From Clostridium aciditolerans (lineage in GTDB: Bacteria; Bacillota; Clostridia; Clostridiales; Clostridiaceae): a stretch of DNA of 64,000 nucleotides. Below, piece after piece: positions 35,075 to 44,519 of this stretch (the first letter of the stretch is position 1; each line of letters starts with the position of its first letter). The DNA lies in the NCBI RefSeq assembly GCF_016316925.1, contig NZ_JAEEGB010000004.1, positions 124,001 through 188,000 of the forward strand. Direction: 5' to 3'. The position numbers and the translations under genes were made by a program. The notes under the pieces were generated by a model. It worked only from the letters and a program-made list of their open reading frames with translations, was not told the DNA's origin and did not search any database.

Positions 35075-37333
35075 CTAATATTTTTCTTTAAATGTTTCTT
35101 GCAAATTATAAAATCCCGTTTCAAAAACATCTGCAGGTATGGGCTTACTAAAATAATAACCTTGTACAAAATCACAATGACGTGATTGTAAGAATCTTAA
35201 TTGCTCTTTATCTTCAACCCCTTCCGCTATTACCATTAAACCTAAACTATGAGCCATAGAAATAATTGTCTCAACTATCTTTGCATCATTTTCATTAATC
35301 ATAATATCCTTAACAAAAGATCTATCAATTTTTAAGTAATCAATGCAGAACTTTTTTAAATAATTTAAGGAACTATATCCAGTTCCAAAATCATCAATAC
35401 TAATTTTCACCCCTAAATCATTTAATTCTTTTAATGTTTTTATTGCATAGTCAACTTCCATTGTCATACTTTCAGTTATTTCTAGTTCTAAATTTATTGG
35501 ATCAAGTCCTGTTTCAGATAAAACATCTTTAATAACTTTAGTTAAACCACTTTTTAGAAATTGTTGTGTTGATAAATTTACGCTTATTTTTAGAAGTGGT
35601 AAATTTATATTTTGCCACTTCTTAACTTGAGAACAAGCTTCTCTTAATACCCACTCACCTATTTTAGTAATTAATCCTGTTTCTTCTGCTATAGGAATAA
35701 ATTTATCTGGAAAAATCATTCCTTTTTCTTTGTGATTCCATCTGATTAATGCTTCAACACCAACTATTTTGCCATTTTGTATATCCACTTGTGGTTGATA
35801 GTGTAGAATAAATTCATTATTTTCTAAAGCTTTTTCAATATCCATCTTTAGTGTCAACTTATCTTTATAGGATTCCTCTAAAATCGAATCGTAAATTACA
35901 TACCCATTTCTTCCATTAGATTTTGCCTTATACATAGCATTATCCGCATAAATTAAACTATCTTCGTAGCTCGCTGGATTATCTTCGTATAAAACAATTC
36001 CTAAGCTTGGTGTTATATGTAATTGATGACCATCAATTACAATTGTTCTATTAAAAGCATAGATAATTTTTTCTGCCAATTCGGTTGCTTGTTCGTTATT
36101 TTTAATATCAAAACATAATAATATAAATTCATCTCCGCCTGCACGAAAAATATGATCATCTTTGTTTAAACATTCTTTTAGTATATTTGCAGCTTCTTTT
36201 ATTAATAAATCACCCTTTGAGTGACCAAACTTATCATTAATCATTTTTAATTTATCTAAATCTAAAAATACAAGTGACATATTCCTAGATTGACAAATTT
36301 TATCGTCAATGTATTTATTCATTATTTCATGAAAATACCGTCTATTGGGTAGTCCAGTTAACTCATCGTGATGCGCTAAATAATTATATTTTTCTTCTGC
36401 TAAATATCTTTCTGTAATATCCCTAAATTGTCCAAAAGCACCTATCATATTTAAATTTTCATCATAAATAGATTGCGCATCAACAAGGCAAACATATTGT
36501 TCCTTATTATTATTTTTGAACTTTATCTCAACATCTTTATACTGTTTTTGATTATTTAATACATCTTTAAAAAGATCACCTGTTATTGGAGAATCAAAAA
36601 TACTTTTCCCTACTATTTCCTCTTTATCAAAACCAGATATTTTTTCTGCAAATTCATTAAACTCTAACACTTTCCCATTTGCATCTGTGATAATAATTGC
36701 ATTTCTAGTTTTGCTTAACATAATTTGGTTCATTATATTAAGCTTACGATTCTGTTTTCTAAGTAATAGCTCACGTTCTATAGCATCAATTACTGTTGTT
36801 AATGTCATTAGAAAAAATGGATTATGAAGACTCACTTCTGTCATAATACATATACTTCCTAAAATGCGATTACTGTCTGTATCATGAAATGGCATTCCAT
36901 AACAAGCAATGTTGTGTAAAAATGTATGAAAATGATTAGTTCCTACTAATTGTATTGGATGATTTTGTTTTAGAGTTAAACTGACTACATTTGTACCCAA
37001 ATTATTTTCACAAAATAGAACACCTTGCCTGATACCTAGTTGAGTCATAGTGGATTTTATTGTTTCATCTCCAACCATATCTAGCAAATAACCATTTTCA
37101 TCTGATATTACTATTAATATAGGGGTGCCATCTAATGACTTTATTATTTTTTTACTAAAAAATTTTACTACCTCTAAAATTTCTTCATAAGCTTCTTTTT
37201 TATTTTCTAATTTAAATTCTGACATAATTTCTTTGGGAATTCTAAGTTCATTAGGATCCATACCCAATTCTATGCATCTTTTTTTTGATTCCATAACATA
37301 CTTTGGTTCTTGCTCATATTCTTGTTGTGCCAT
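35075..37333 (-). CDS. GAF-like/PAS/GGDEF/EAL cyclic-di-GMP signalling protein
   Basis: 752-residue cytosolic protein. N-terminal region (about 30-190) resembles the GAF-like sensor of AcoR-type activators (LIVISDENGYLLDMVGDE, GVLFCENNLGTNVVSL, GMPFHDTD). It is followed by PAS (about 200-310), GGDEF (about 325-490, intact AGGDEF), and EAL (about 500-745, with EALIRW, ELEITES, DDFGTGYSSL and KIDRSFV all present). Both the cyclase and the phosphodiesterase motifs look catalytically competent. No RxxD inhibitory site is seen before GGDEF. AGGAGG start. First gene of a three-gene set with the ThDP enzyme and CMD protein. Confidence 0.9.
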   Translation of the reverse strand: MAQQEYEQEPKYVMESKKRCIELGMDPNELRIPKEIMSEFKLENKKEAYEEILEVVKFFSKKIIKSLDGTPILIVISDENGYLLDMVGDETIKSTMTQLGIRQGVLFCENNLGTNVVSLTLKQNHPIQLVGTNHFHTFLHNIACYGMPFHDTDSNRILGSICIMTEVSLHNPFFLMTLTTVIDAIERELLLRKQNRKLNIMNQIMLSKTRNAIIITDANGKVLEFNEFAEKISGFDKEEIVGKSIFDSPITGDLFKDVLNNQKQYKDVEIKFKNNNKEQYVCLVDAQSIYDENLNMIGAFGQFRDITERYLAEEKYNYLAHHDELTGLPNRRYFHEIMNKYIDDKICQSRNMSLVFLDLDKLKMINDKFGHSKGDLLIKEAANILKECLNKDDHIFRAGGDEFILLCFDIKNNEQATELAEKIIYAFNRTIVIDGHQLHITPSLGIVLYEDNPASYEDSLIYADNAMYKAKSNGRNGYVIYDSILEESYKDKLTLKMDIEKALENNEFILHYQPQVDIQNGKIVGVEALIRWNHKEKGMIFPDKFIPIAEETGLITKIGEWVLREACSQVKKWQNINLPLLKISVNLSTQQFLKSGLTKVIKDVLSETGLDPINLELEITESMTMEVDYAIKTLKELNDLGVKISIDDFGTGYSSLNYLKKFCIDYLKIDRSFVKDIMINENDAKIVETIISMAHSLGLMVIAEGVEDKEQLRFLQSRHCDFVQGYYFSKPIPADVFETGFYNLQETFKEKY

Positions 37334-37527
37334 AAATTACATACCTCCTGAGAAGCAAAGATAGCTAAATTTTAATATGTCTAGAATATAACATATTTTT
37401 CAAAAGTTATAATATAACACTTTACTAATCTCTGTAAAATTAAAAATTATTAAACCTTTATAACCAATTATATCCATTATATATTAACATACGCGTAAAT
37501 ACAACAAAATTTGTCATACAACTACAT

Positions 37528-37557
37528 TTTTTAGAGGACAGAGGACAATTTTCCTCT
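37528..37557. repeat. Partial copy of the dispersed AGAGGACAGAGGACAATT repeat
   Basis: TTTTTTAGAGGACAGAGGAC followed by AATT matches the left terminal repeat of the 38592-39170 element, then diverges into TTCCTCT. It lies in the 366-bp gap (37334-37699) between the GGDEF-EAL gene and hbd, next to the hbd terminator. Confidence 0.6.
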
Positions 37558-37563
37558 TAAAAT

Positions 37564-37607
37564 AAAAAAGCTAAACTGTGAATCCTTAGACTACAGTTTA
37601 GCTTTCT
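37564..37607 (-). terminator. Terminator of hbd
   Basis: AAAGCTAAACTGT (37567-37579) pairs with ACAGTTTAGCTTT (37593-37605), followed on the - strand by TTTTTTATTTT. Nearly the same sequence as the terminator at 27815-27859. Confidence 0.8.
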
Positions 37608-37699
37608 TATCTTACTACATAGAATGAATATTATTGGCTTTTCAGACAATTCGCCATGGAACGCGCAGTAATTTATTTGATATATTCTATAATAAAAGC

Positions 37700-38548
37700 T
37701 TATTTTGCGTAGTTATGAAATCCTTTTGAGGTCTTTCTTCCAAGCCATCCAGCTCTTACATATTTTCTTAACAATGAGTGAGCTCTATATTTTGAATCTC
37801 CAGTTTCCTTATATAATACATCCATTATTGCAAGACAAACGTCTAAACCTATGAGATCACCTAATGCTAGTGGTCCCATTGGATGATTTGCACCAAGCAT
37901 CATAGCTTTGTCTATATCCTCTGCATTGGCTATTCCTTCAGCTAATATTCCACAGGCTTCGTTTATCATAGGAATAAGTATTCTATTAACAACAAAGCCA
38001 GGAGCCTCTGCTACTTCTACCGGGTCTTTTCCTATAGAGATTGACATCTCTTTAACTGCATCAAAAGTTTCTTGCGATGTTGCCATTCCTCTAATTATTT
38101 CTACAAGCTTCATAACTGGCGCTGGGTTAAAGAAATGCATTCCTATGACTTTATCTGCTCTTTTAGTTGCTGCTGCAACTTCAGTTATTGAAAGTGAAGA
38201 TGTGTTTGATGCCAATATAGTTTCCGGTTTACATATTTGATCTAATTCTTCAAATATTTTTTTCTTTATATCCATATTTTCAACTGCTGCTTCTACTACT
38301 AAATCACAATTAGCTGCTAATTTTAAGTCAGTTGTTCCTGTTATTCTATTAGCTATATCATCTGCATCTCCTTGTGCCATTTTTCCCTTAGCTACTAATT
38401 TTGAAAGGCCTTTCTTTATTCCAGAAATACCTTTTTCAACAAATTCATCTTTAATATCTCTTAGTAAAACTTCATATCCTTTAGCTGCAAATACTTGTGC
38501 AATACCTGCTCCCATAGTACCTGCGCCTAATACGCATATCTTTTTCAT
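37700..38548 (-). CDS. hbd: 3-hydroxybutyryl-CoA dehydrogenase
   Basis: NAD(P)-dependent reduction of acetoacetyl-CoA to 3-hydroxybutyryl-CoA in the butyrate/butanol pathway. N-terminal Rossmann motif [11 protein letters not shown] (about 7-17), [13 protein letters not shown], catalytic histidine in [16 protein letters not shown], and C-terminal [17 protein letters not shown]. 282 residues, standard. In related clostridia it directly follows etfA in one operon; here a 579-bp inverted-repeat element separates them. A TATAAT (- strand, 38573-38578) lies 24 bp upstream of its start, so it may have its own promoter. Confidence 0.97.
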   Translation of the reverse strand: MKKICVLGAGTMGAGIAQVFAAKGYEVLLRDIKDEFVEKGISGIKKGLSKLVAKGKMAQGDADDIANRITGTTDLKLAANCDLVVEAAVENMDIKKKIFEELDQICKPETILASNTSSLSITEVAAATKRADKVIGMHFFNPAPVMKLVEIIRGMATSQETFDAVKEMSISIGKDPVEVAEAPGFVVNRILIPMINEACGILAEGIANAEDIDKAMMLGANHPMGPLALGDLIGLDVCLAIMDVLYKETGDSKYRAHSLLRKYVRAGWLGRKTSKGFHNYAK

Positions 38549-38591
38549 TTCAATTACCCCCGTTTATAAAAAATTATATGATATGACCTTT

Positions 38592-39170
38592 AATTCGTAA
38601 TATAAAAATTATGCGACGCAATTTTTTTAGAGGACAGAGGACAATTGACAGAGGACAGTGAAGGAGGATTTTTCTCCATTACACTACGAAAAATCTTTAA
38701 TTATTTTTCAGCACTAGGCGACTTTGTCGCAAGCCGCTAGGCTGTATCAATTTGTCAATACTCTGTTTCAGATGCTTATTGAATAGCTATATTCAAAGGT
38801 TAAAGATTACAGGCTGCGCCAAACTAATATCAGAAAATCCATAAAAACTTTTTTAAGAAAGAAATTTTAGTGAACTTATTTATAAAATTTTACGTAAAAA
38901 GTTAACGGCACAAATGCGCCCTTTCGGGCTGCTGGCGAAGCCCTTTAGGAATAAAAATTTTAACTGAATTATACTGGAAAATTTCAAAAAACAAGTTGCC
39001 AACTAGAACTTGACACGAGCTATTTTGAGACTAGTTTCACTAATCTCAAAAATAGTCTTATAATATAATTAAAGATTTTTCGTAGTGCAGCGGAGAAAAA
39101 TCCTCCTTCACTGTCAATTGTCCTCTGTCCTCTTAAAAAATTGCGTCGCAATTTTTTAATATTACGAATT
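38592..39170. mobile_element. MITE-like element with terminal inverted repeats of about 105 bp
   Basis: Left arm 38592-38702 and right arm 39067-39170 are almost exact inverted copies; the left has an extra 7-8 bp repeat of AGAGGAC and there are a few substitutions. Each arm includes AGAGGACAGAGGACAATTGACAG, seen as a 20-base core, and GAAGGAGGATTTTTCTCC. The 364-bp interior holds small hairpins (GCACTAGGCGACTTTGTCGC region, GCGCCCTTTCGGGC region, CTATTTTGAGA/TCTCAAAAATAG) and no credible ORF. No transposase is present, so a non-autonomous element is the simplest reading. It interrupts the etfA-hbd junction. Confidence 0.75.
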
Positions 39171-39177
39171 GTAGGAT

Positions 39178-39256
39178 ATGGCATGTCCCCTTGACTAATT
39201 CAAGCCTTAGATACACTGTTTTTTCAAATCAACGTTCTATCCTAAAGACATGCCAT
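39178..39256 (-). terminator. Long-loop inverted repeat downstream of etfA
   Basis: ATGGCATGTC (39178-39187) pairs with GACATGCCAT (39247-39256), 15 bp past the etfA stop, with an inner CTTGACTAATTCAAG hairpin. It may terminate or attenuate the thl-etfA transcript before hbd. Confidence 0.4.
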
Positions 39257-39270
39257 TAAAAACAAAGTTA

Positions 39271-40293
39271 CTATATGGCTGCTTCTTCTTTATGAGCTTT
39301 AATTTTAGCTGTTAGTTCAGGTAATACTTTATTTAAATCTCCAACTATTGCAAGATCTGCAACCTTCATTATAGGACACTCCGGATTTTTATTAATAGCT
39401 ATTATAAATTCACTATCCTGCATTCCAGCTAAATGCTGAATCGCACCAGAAATTCCACAGGCAATATATAATTTAGGTCTTACAGTTTTACCAGTCTGTC
39501 CAACTTGAATAGCCTTGTCTGCCCAATTAATATCCACAGCCGCTCTTGAGGCAGCTACTGTACCACCTAAAACTTTTGCAAGCTCTTCAAGCTTTGAGAA
39601 ATTTTCAGCATTTCCAAGGCCTCTTCCACCAGCTACAAGTACTGAAGCTTCTCCTATATCCATTATATTCTTTGAAAGCTTTACTACCTCTTCTGTCTTT
39701 GTTCTTATATCTTTTTCAGTTAATTCAACAGCTACATAATCAACTTTTTCCCCATTTATCCTTGAGCTATCTTTTTCTAATCTTGAAAAAACACCAGGTC
39801 TTACAGTTGACATTTGAGGTCTGTGATTTCCACAAACTATTGTAGCCATAAGATTTCCACCAAAAGCTGGTCTAGTCATCATAAGGTTATTAGTTTCAGA
39901 ATCTATGTCAAGTCCAGTACAGTCAGCAGTTAAGCCTGTGCGTAATCTTGCGGAAACTCTTGGTCCTAAGTCTCTTCCTATAAATGTAGCTCCTATAAAT
40001 ATTATTTCTGGCTTCTTCTCTACAGCTAAATCACAAATAACTTTAGTATATGCATCTGTTGAATAGTGTGATAAGAATTTATTGTCACAGGCAAGGACTT
40101 TATCTGCTCCATAGGATAGCAAGTTATCTGCTATGTCTTGGATATTATGTCCAAGCACAACTGCAGTAAGTTCAGTACCTAATTTATCTGCAATTTCTCT
40201 TCCCTTTCCAAGCAGTTCAAGGGATACTTTTTGAAGCTTCCCATCTCTCTGCTCTGCAAATACCCATACACCTTTATGTTCTGATATATTCAT
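39271..40293 (-). CDS. etfA: Electron transfer flavoprotein alpha subunit
   Basis: FAD-bearing partner of EtfB; with Bcd it forms the clostridial complex that bifurcates electrons from NADH to crotonyl-CoA and ferredoxin. N-terminal ETF fold, and the C-terminal FAD domain with KLYIACGISGAIQHLAGM and INKNPECPIMKVADLAIVGD. 340 residues from the ATG at 40293, which has GGAGG; a longer frame to 40329 has no ribosome site and overlaps etfB. Last gene of the contiguous operon before the inserted element. Confidence 0.96.
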   Translation of the reverse strand: MNISEHKGVWVFAEQRDGKLQKVSLELLGKGREIADKLGTELTAVVLGHNIQDIADNLLSYGADKVLACDNKFLSHYSTDAYTKVICDLAVEKKPEIIFIGATFIGRDLGPRVSARLRTGLTADCTGLDIDSETNNLMMTRPAFGGNLMATIVCGNHRPQMSTVRPGVFSRLEKDSSRINGEKVDYVAVELTEKDIRTKTEEVVKLSKNIMDIGEASVLVAGGRGLGNAENFSKLEELAKVLGGTVAASRAAVDINWADKAIQVGQTGKTVRPKLYIACGISGAIQHLAGMQDSEFIIAINKNPECPIMKVADLAIVGDLNKVLPELTAKIKAHKEEAAI

Positions 40294-40309
40294 CTGAGAT
40301 TCCTCCAAA

Positions 40310-41092
40310 CTAAATATAGTGATTTTCAATTAATTTTGAAACTGTGTATTCTACTGCTTCTTTAACTGGTTTAACCACCAATTCTCCACTGCCCTTAGCT
40401 TCTTTAGTTGCTGATTTCATAACTCTTGTTGGTGAACCATTAAGTCCAAGTAGGCTTTTATCAATCTCTATATCATCTGCAGTCCAAACTTTTATTTCTT
40501 TATCAAATGCGCCAAATATTTTGGACATATGCATATATCTTGGAATATTCAATTCTTTTATTGCTGTTAAAAGTGCAGGAGTTTTAACTTTTATTATTTC
40601 ATAGCCATCTTCCCAAGCTCTTCTAACTTTTATATATCCTTCTCCTACTTCTTCAACCTTCTCAACATAGGTTACTTGGGGAAGTTCAAGATGCTCAGCA
40701 ATTTCTGGTCCAACCTGTGCAGTATCTCCATCAATGGCCTGCCTTCCAGCAAATACTATATCATAGTCAAGTTTCTTTAATGCGCCTGATAAAGCATAAG
40801 AAGTAGCTAAAGTATCTGCACCTGCAAAAACTCTATCTGTAATAAGTACAGCTTCGTCTGCTCCCATTGCTATTGCTTCAATCAAAGCATTTTTAGCTTG
40901 TGGAGGCCCCATTGTAATTACTGTTACATGTGCTCCGTGATTATCTTTAATTGCTAAAGCCTCTTCCAATGCATTCTTGTCATCTGGATTCATTATTGAT
41001 GGAACTCCTTCTCTTATAAGGGTTCCTGTCTTTGGGTCAATTCTAACTTCATTTGTATCTGGAACTTGTTTTATACAAACAACTATATTCAT
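40310..41092 (-). CDS. etfB: Electron transfer flavoprotein beta subunit
   Basis: Second ETF subunit, carrying the bifurcating FAD in clostridial complexes. The family's signature VRRAWEDGYEIIKVKTPALLTAIKELNIPRYM is readable, and the N-terminus MNIVVCIKQVPDT is canonical. 260 residues. Starts 18 bp after bcd behind AGGAGG; followed closely by etfA. The Bcd-EtfB-EtfA order is the standard one. Confidence 0.96.
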   Translation of the reverse strand: MNIVVCIKQVPDTNEVRIDPKTGTLIREGVPSIMNPDDKNALEEALAIKDNHGAHVTVITMGPPQAKNALIEAIAMGADEAVLITDRVFAGADTLATSYALSGALKKLDYDIVFAGRQAIDGDTAQVGPEIAEHLELPQVTYVEKVEEVGEGYIKVRRAWEDGYEIIKVKTPALLTAIKELNIPRYMHMSKIFGAFDKEIKVWTADDIEIDKSLLGLNGSPTRVMKSATKEAKGSGELVVKPVKEAVEYTVSKLIENHYI

Positions 41093-41110
41093 TGTCTAAT
41101 ATCCTCCTCG

Positions 41111-42250
41111 TTATCTAAATATATTTCCGGAAATAACCATCCTTTGAACCTGTGATGTTCCTTCATATATTTCAGTTATTTTAGCATCTCTCATCATTCT
41201 TTCAACTGGATAGTCCTTAGTGTATCCATATCCACCAAATAACTGTAAAGCTTTAGTAGTAACATCCATAGCAACATTTGCAGCATGAAGTTTTGCTCTT
41301 GCCGCATCAACGCTATATGGAAGTTTGTTATCTTTCTTCCATGCAGCAAGATAAACAAGATGTCTTGCGGATTCAATAGCAACATCCATATCTGCCATTA
41401 TCCAGCTTAACCCCTGGAATTTATCAAGTGATTTACCAAATTGTTTTCTTTCCTTCATATAATTTTTTGCCTCTTCAAAAGCTCCTTCAGCTATTCCTAA
41501 TGCTTGAGCTGCTATACCAATTCTTCCTCCGTCAAGACTCTTCATTGCTATTCCAAAGCCTTTTCCTTCCTTTCCAACTAAATTTTCAGCTGGAACTATA
41601 CAGTCCTCAAATATAAGCTCAGTTGTTGATGATGCTCTTATACCCATCTTATCTTCTACTTTTCCTATTGAAAATCCAGGGAATCCTTTTTCGATTATAA
41701 ATCCGGATATTCCCTTAACACCCTTACTCCTGTCTGTCATAGCAAATACTACAAATATATCAGCTTTTCCACCGTTAGTTATGAATATTTTTGATCCATT
41801 TAATACATAGTGATCTCCTTCAAGAACTGCAACTGACTGCTGTCCTGCTGCATCAGTACCTGCATTTGGTTCTGTTAAGCCAAAGGCACCGAGTTTTTCA
41901 CCCTTTGCAAGTGGTACTAAGTATTTTCTTTTTTGTTCTTCTGTTCCAAATTCATTTATTAATGAAGCACATAATGAAGTGTGAGCTGAAAGTATAACAC
42001 CTGTTGTGGCACATACCTTTGATAACTCTTCAACTGCCATAATATATGACTGAGTGTCTCCTCCTGCTCCACCATATTCTTTTGAAAATGGAATACCCAT
42101 CATTCCATACTTAGCCATCTTTTTTACATTTTCCATAGGAAACTCTTCTGTTCTATCTATTTCAGATGCTATTGGTTTAACTTCTTTTTCAGCGAATTCT
42201 CTAACCATCTGTCTTACTAACTCTTGTTCCTTTGTTGGTTCAAAATTCAT
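41111..42250 (-). CDS. bcd: Butyryl-CoA dehydrogenase (short-chain acyl-CoA dehydrogenase)
   Basis: FAD enzyme reducing crotonyl-CoA to butyryl-CoA together with EtfAB. Acyl-CoA dehydrogenase domains in order: N-terminal helical, middle beta (FGLTEPNAGTDAAGQQ, FITNGGKADIFVV), C-terminal helical with catalytic glutamate in DAKITEIYEGTSQVQRMVI. 379 residues, as in C. acetobutylicum Bcd. AGGAGG start, 13 bp after crt. Confidence 0.97.
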   Translation of the reverse strand: MNFEPTKEQELVRQMVREFAEKEVKPIASEIDRTEEFPMENVKKMAKYGMMGIPFSKEYGGAGGDTQSYIMAVEELSKVCATTGVILSAHTSLCASLINEFGTEEQKRKYLVPLAKGEKLGAFGLTEPNAGTDAAGQQSVAVLEGDHYVLNGSKIFITNGGKADIFVVFAMTDRSKGVKGISGFIIEKGFPGFSIGKVEDKMGIRASSTTELIFEDCIVPAENLVGKEGKGFGIAMKSLDGGRIGIAAQALGIAEGAFEEAKNYMKERKQFGKSLDKFQGLSWIMADMDVAIESARHLVYLAAWKKDNKLPYSVDAARAKLHAANVAMDVTTKALQLFGGYGYTKDYPVERMMRDAKITEIYEGTSQVQRMVISGNIFR

Positions 42251-42263
42251 ATGAAATTACCTC

Positions 42264-43046
42264 CTACTTATTTTTAAAGCTTTTTTCTCTTCTTTCTACA
42301 AAGGCTGTCATACCTTCTTTTTGATCCTCAGTTGCAAAGCACTCTCCAAATACTTCTGATTCATACATAAGTGCTGTTTCTATATCACACTGCATACCTC
42401 TATTTATAGCAGCTTTACAATACTTAACGGCTATGGGAGCTTGCGCTGCTATTGTATTTGCAAAGCTTACAGCTTCTTCCATAACCTTATCTGGTTCAAC
42501 AACCTTATTCACTAAACCAACTCTAAGTGCTTCCTCAGCTTTAATAATTCTTCCTGTAAAAATTAACTCTTTTGCTACTGCCATTCCTGCAATTCTTGCT
42601 AATCTTTGAGTTCCACCAAAGCCTGGTGTTATCCCAAGACCAACTTCAGGCTGTCCAAATTTAGCACTAGTTGACGCGATTCTTATATCGCAAGCCATGG
42701 AAAGTTCGCAGCCGCCGCCAAGCGCAAATCCATTAACTGCAGCTATTATAGGTTTCTCTAACAAGTCAATTTTTCTAAACACTTTATTTCCAAGTATTCC
42801 AAATTTTCTTCCTTCAGCCACTGACATATCTTTCATTTCTGTGATATCTGCACCGGCAACAAAAGCCTTTTCGCCGACACCAGTTAAGATAACTGCATAC
42901 ACTCCCTCATCCTCAGCTATCATGTCAACAACACAATCAAGTTCCTTTAAAGTTTCTGAATTTAAAGCATTTAATGCTTTAGGTCTATTAATAGATATAG
43001 TTGCAATTTTATCATTTTTTTCAAAAATTATATTCTTAAATTCCAT
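42264..43046 (-). CDS. crt: Crotonase (3-hydroxybutyryl-CoA dehydratase)
   Basis: Enoyl-CoA hydratase family enzyme that dehydrates 3-hydroxybutyryl-CoA to crotonyl-CoA. Oxyanion-hole and catalytic motifs: FVAGADITEM, NGFALGGGCELSMACDIRIAS (split here by position about 103-123), FGQPEVGLGITPGFGGTQRL with both active-site glutamates. 260 residues. Second gene of the operon. Confidence 0.97.
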   Translation of the reverse strand: MEFKNIIFEKNDKIATISINRPKALNALNSETLKELDCVVDMIAEDEGVYAVILTGVGEKAFVAGADITEMKDMSVAEGRKFGILGNKVFRKIDLLEKPIIAAVNGFALGGGCELSMACDIRIASTSAKFGQPEVGLGITPGFGGTQRLARIAGMAVAKELIFTGRIIKAEEALRVGLVNKVVEPDKVMEEAVSFANTIAAQAPIAVKYCKAAINRGMQCDIETALMYESEVFGECFATEDQKEGMTAFVERREKSFKNK

Positions 43047-43074
43047 GTTAATCCCCCTCTATATTTTAAGATTC

Positions 43075-44250
43075 CTATCTTTCAACTATAAGAGCTGTCC
43101 CCATTCCTCCACCTATACATAATGTTGCAAGACCTCTTTTAGCATCTCTTCTTACCATTTCATGTAATAGTGTTACAAGTATTCTTGTCCCTGAAGCTCC
43201 AATTGGATGTCCAAGAGCTATAGCTCCACCATTTACATTTACTATGTCCATATTGAACTTTAAATCTTTAGCCACAGCTAAACTTTGAGCTGCAAATGCT
43301 TCATTAGCTTCAATTAAATCTATACCTTCTATTTTTAAATTTGCCATTTCTAAGGCTTTCTTAGTTGCATAGAATGGTCCGTATCCCATTATTGATGGTT
43401 CAAGACCTCTTTGTCCATAAGAAACTATTTTAGCAAGAGGTTTAACTCCAAGCTCTTTAGCTTTTTCTCCACTCATTACAACTATTGCTGCTGCACAGTC
43501 ATTTATTCCTGATGCATTACCAGCAGTAACTGTACCGTCTTTTTTGAAAGCTGGTTTTAATTTTGCTAAAGATTCAATTGTTGCACCGAATCTTGGAAAT
43601 TCATCCTGTTCAAATATTATTTCTTGTTTTTTCTTTTTAACAACTACTGGAACTATTTCATCTTTGAATTTTCCTTCTTTTATAGCTGCTTCAGCTTTGT
43701 TTTGTGATGCTAAAGCAAATTTATCTTGCTCTTCTCTAGTTATTCCCCATTGCTCTGCTATATTTTCTGCAGTTATTCCCATATGGTATTTATTGAATAC
43801 ATCTGTTAAACCGTCAGTTATCATTTCGTCAACAAATTCTCCATTACCCATCCTTTGTCCCCATCTTGCATCGTTTAAAAGATATGGAGCTCTTGACATA
43901 TTTTCCATACCACCAGCTACAATTACATCTGCATCTCCAGCTTTTATTATTTGACAAGCTAGAGAAACTGCTCTTAGACCTGAGCCACAAACCTTATTAA
44001 TAGTCATTGCTGGAACTTCAACTGGAAGACCTGCATTAACCATAGCTTGTCTGGCTGGATTTTGTCCGAGTCCTGCTTGTAAAACGTTACCCATTATTAC
44101 CTCGTCTACAGCTTCACCCTTAACACCTGCTCTATTTAAAGCTTCCTTTATTACCACAGCACCTAAATCTACTGCTGCTACATCCTTTAAAGTCCCTCCA
44201 AAAGATCCAATAGCTGTTCTTACTGCACTTGCTATAACTACTTCTCTCAT
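43075..44250 (-). CDS. thlA: Acetyl-CoA acetyltransferase (thiolase)
   Basis: Condenses two acetyl-CoA into acetoacetyl-CoA, the entry step to butyrate. Nucleophilic cysteine in [11 protein letters not shown] (about C88), [18 protein letters not shown] histidine, and C-terminal [14 protein letters not shown] with the second cysteine. 391 residues. Here thl is the first gene of the crt-bcd-etf operon, unlike the separate thl of C. acetobutylicum. Two candidate promoters precede it, a sigma-A type at 44296-44325 and a sigma-54 type at 44397-44414. Confidence 0.97.
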   Translation of the reverse strand: MREVVIASAVRTAIGSFGGTLKDVAAVDLGAVVIKEALNRAGVKGEAVDEVIMGNVLQAGLGQNPARQAMVNAGLPVEVPAMTINKVCGSGLRAVSLACQIIKAGDADVIVAGGMENMSRAPYLLNDARWGQRMGNGEFVDEMITDGLTDVFNKYHMGITAENIAEQWGITREEQDKFALASQNKAEAAIKEGKFKDEIVPVVVKKKKQEIIFEQDEFPRFGATIESLAKLKPAFKKDGTVTAGNASGINDCAAAIVVMSGEKAKELGVKPLAKIVSYGQRGLEPSIMGYGPFYATKKALEMANLKIEGIDLIEANEAFAAQSLAVAKDLKFNMDIVNVNGGAIALGHPIGASGTRILVTLLHEMVRRDAKRGLATLCIGGGMGTALIVER

Positions 44251-44295
44251 TTCTAATCTCCTCTCCCTCTATTGATTTAAATGTTACTTTGCTAA

Positions 44296-44325
44296 CTTAT
44301 ACTATTGATGTGAAAATGTTGTCAA
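44296..44325 (-). promoter_or_regulatory. Candidate sigma-A promoter of the thl operon
   Basis: On the - strand: TTGACA (44325-44320), 18-bp spacer, TATAAG (44301-44296), giving a transcription start about 38 bp before thl. Confidence 0.6.
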
Positions 44326-44396
44326 TATTATAAGTTGATATAAAATATATATGCTAGAAAAATTTGAAATATAATTTTTGTATACGAAAATAGATA

Positions 44397-44414
44397 TAGC
44401 AAATACCTTGCCAA
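44397..44414 (-). promoter_or_regulatory. Sigma-54 (-24/-12) promoter of the thl operon
   Basis: - strand TTGGCAAGGTATTTGCTA: GG and GC are separated by exactly 10 bp and the flanks match the TTGGCAcG-N4-TTGCT consensus well. It points at thl, leaving a leader of about 135 nt, and the next gene upstream encodes a sigma-54-dependent activator. Confidence 0.75.
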
Positions 44415-44519
44415 AGATATTTTATTTATTAAAACTAGTAATTTAGCCTCTCTACAATTTCAATTAAATATAATATTTAACAAAATTAGTATTTATTTAA
44501 ATATTTGTGTTAAATTCAA

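Noticed and set aside
40344-43954. Several + strand frames of 60-140 codons across the butyrate operon
   Set aside because: All are antisense to highly conserved enzymes and show serine/leucine-rich shadow composition.
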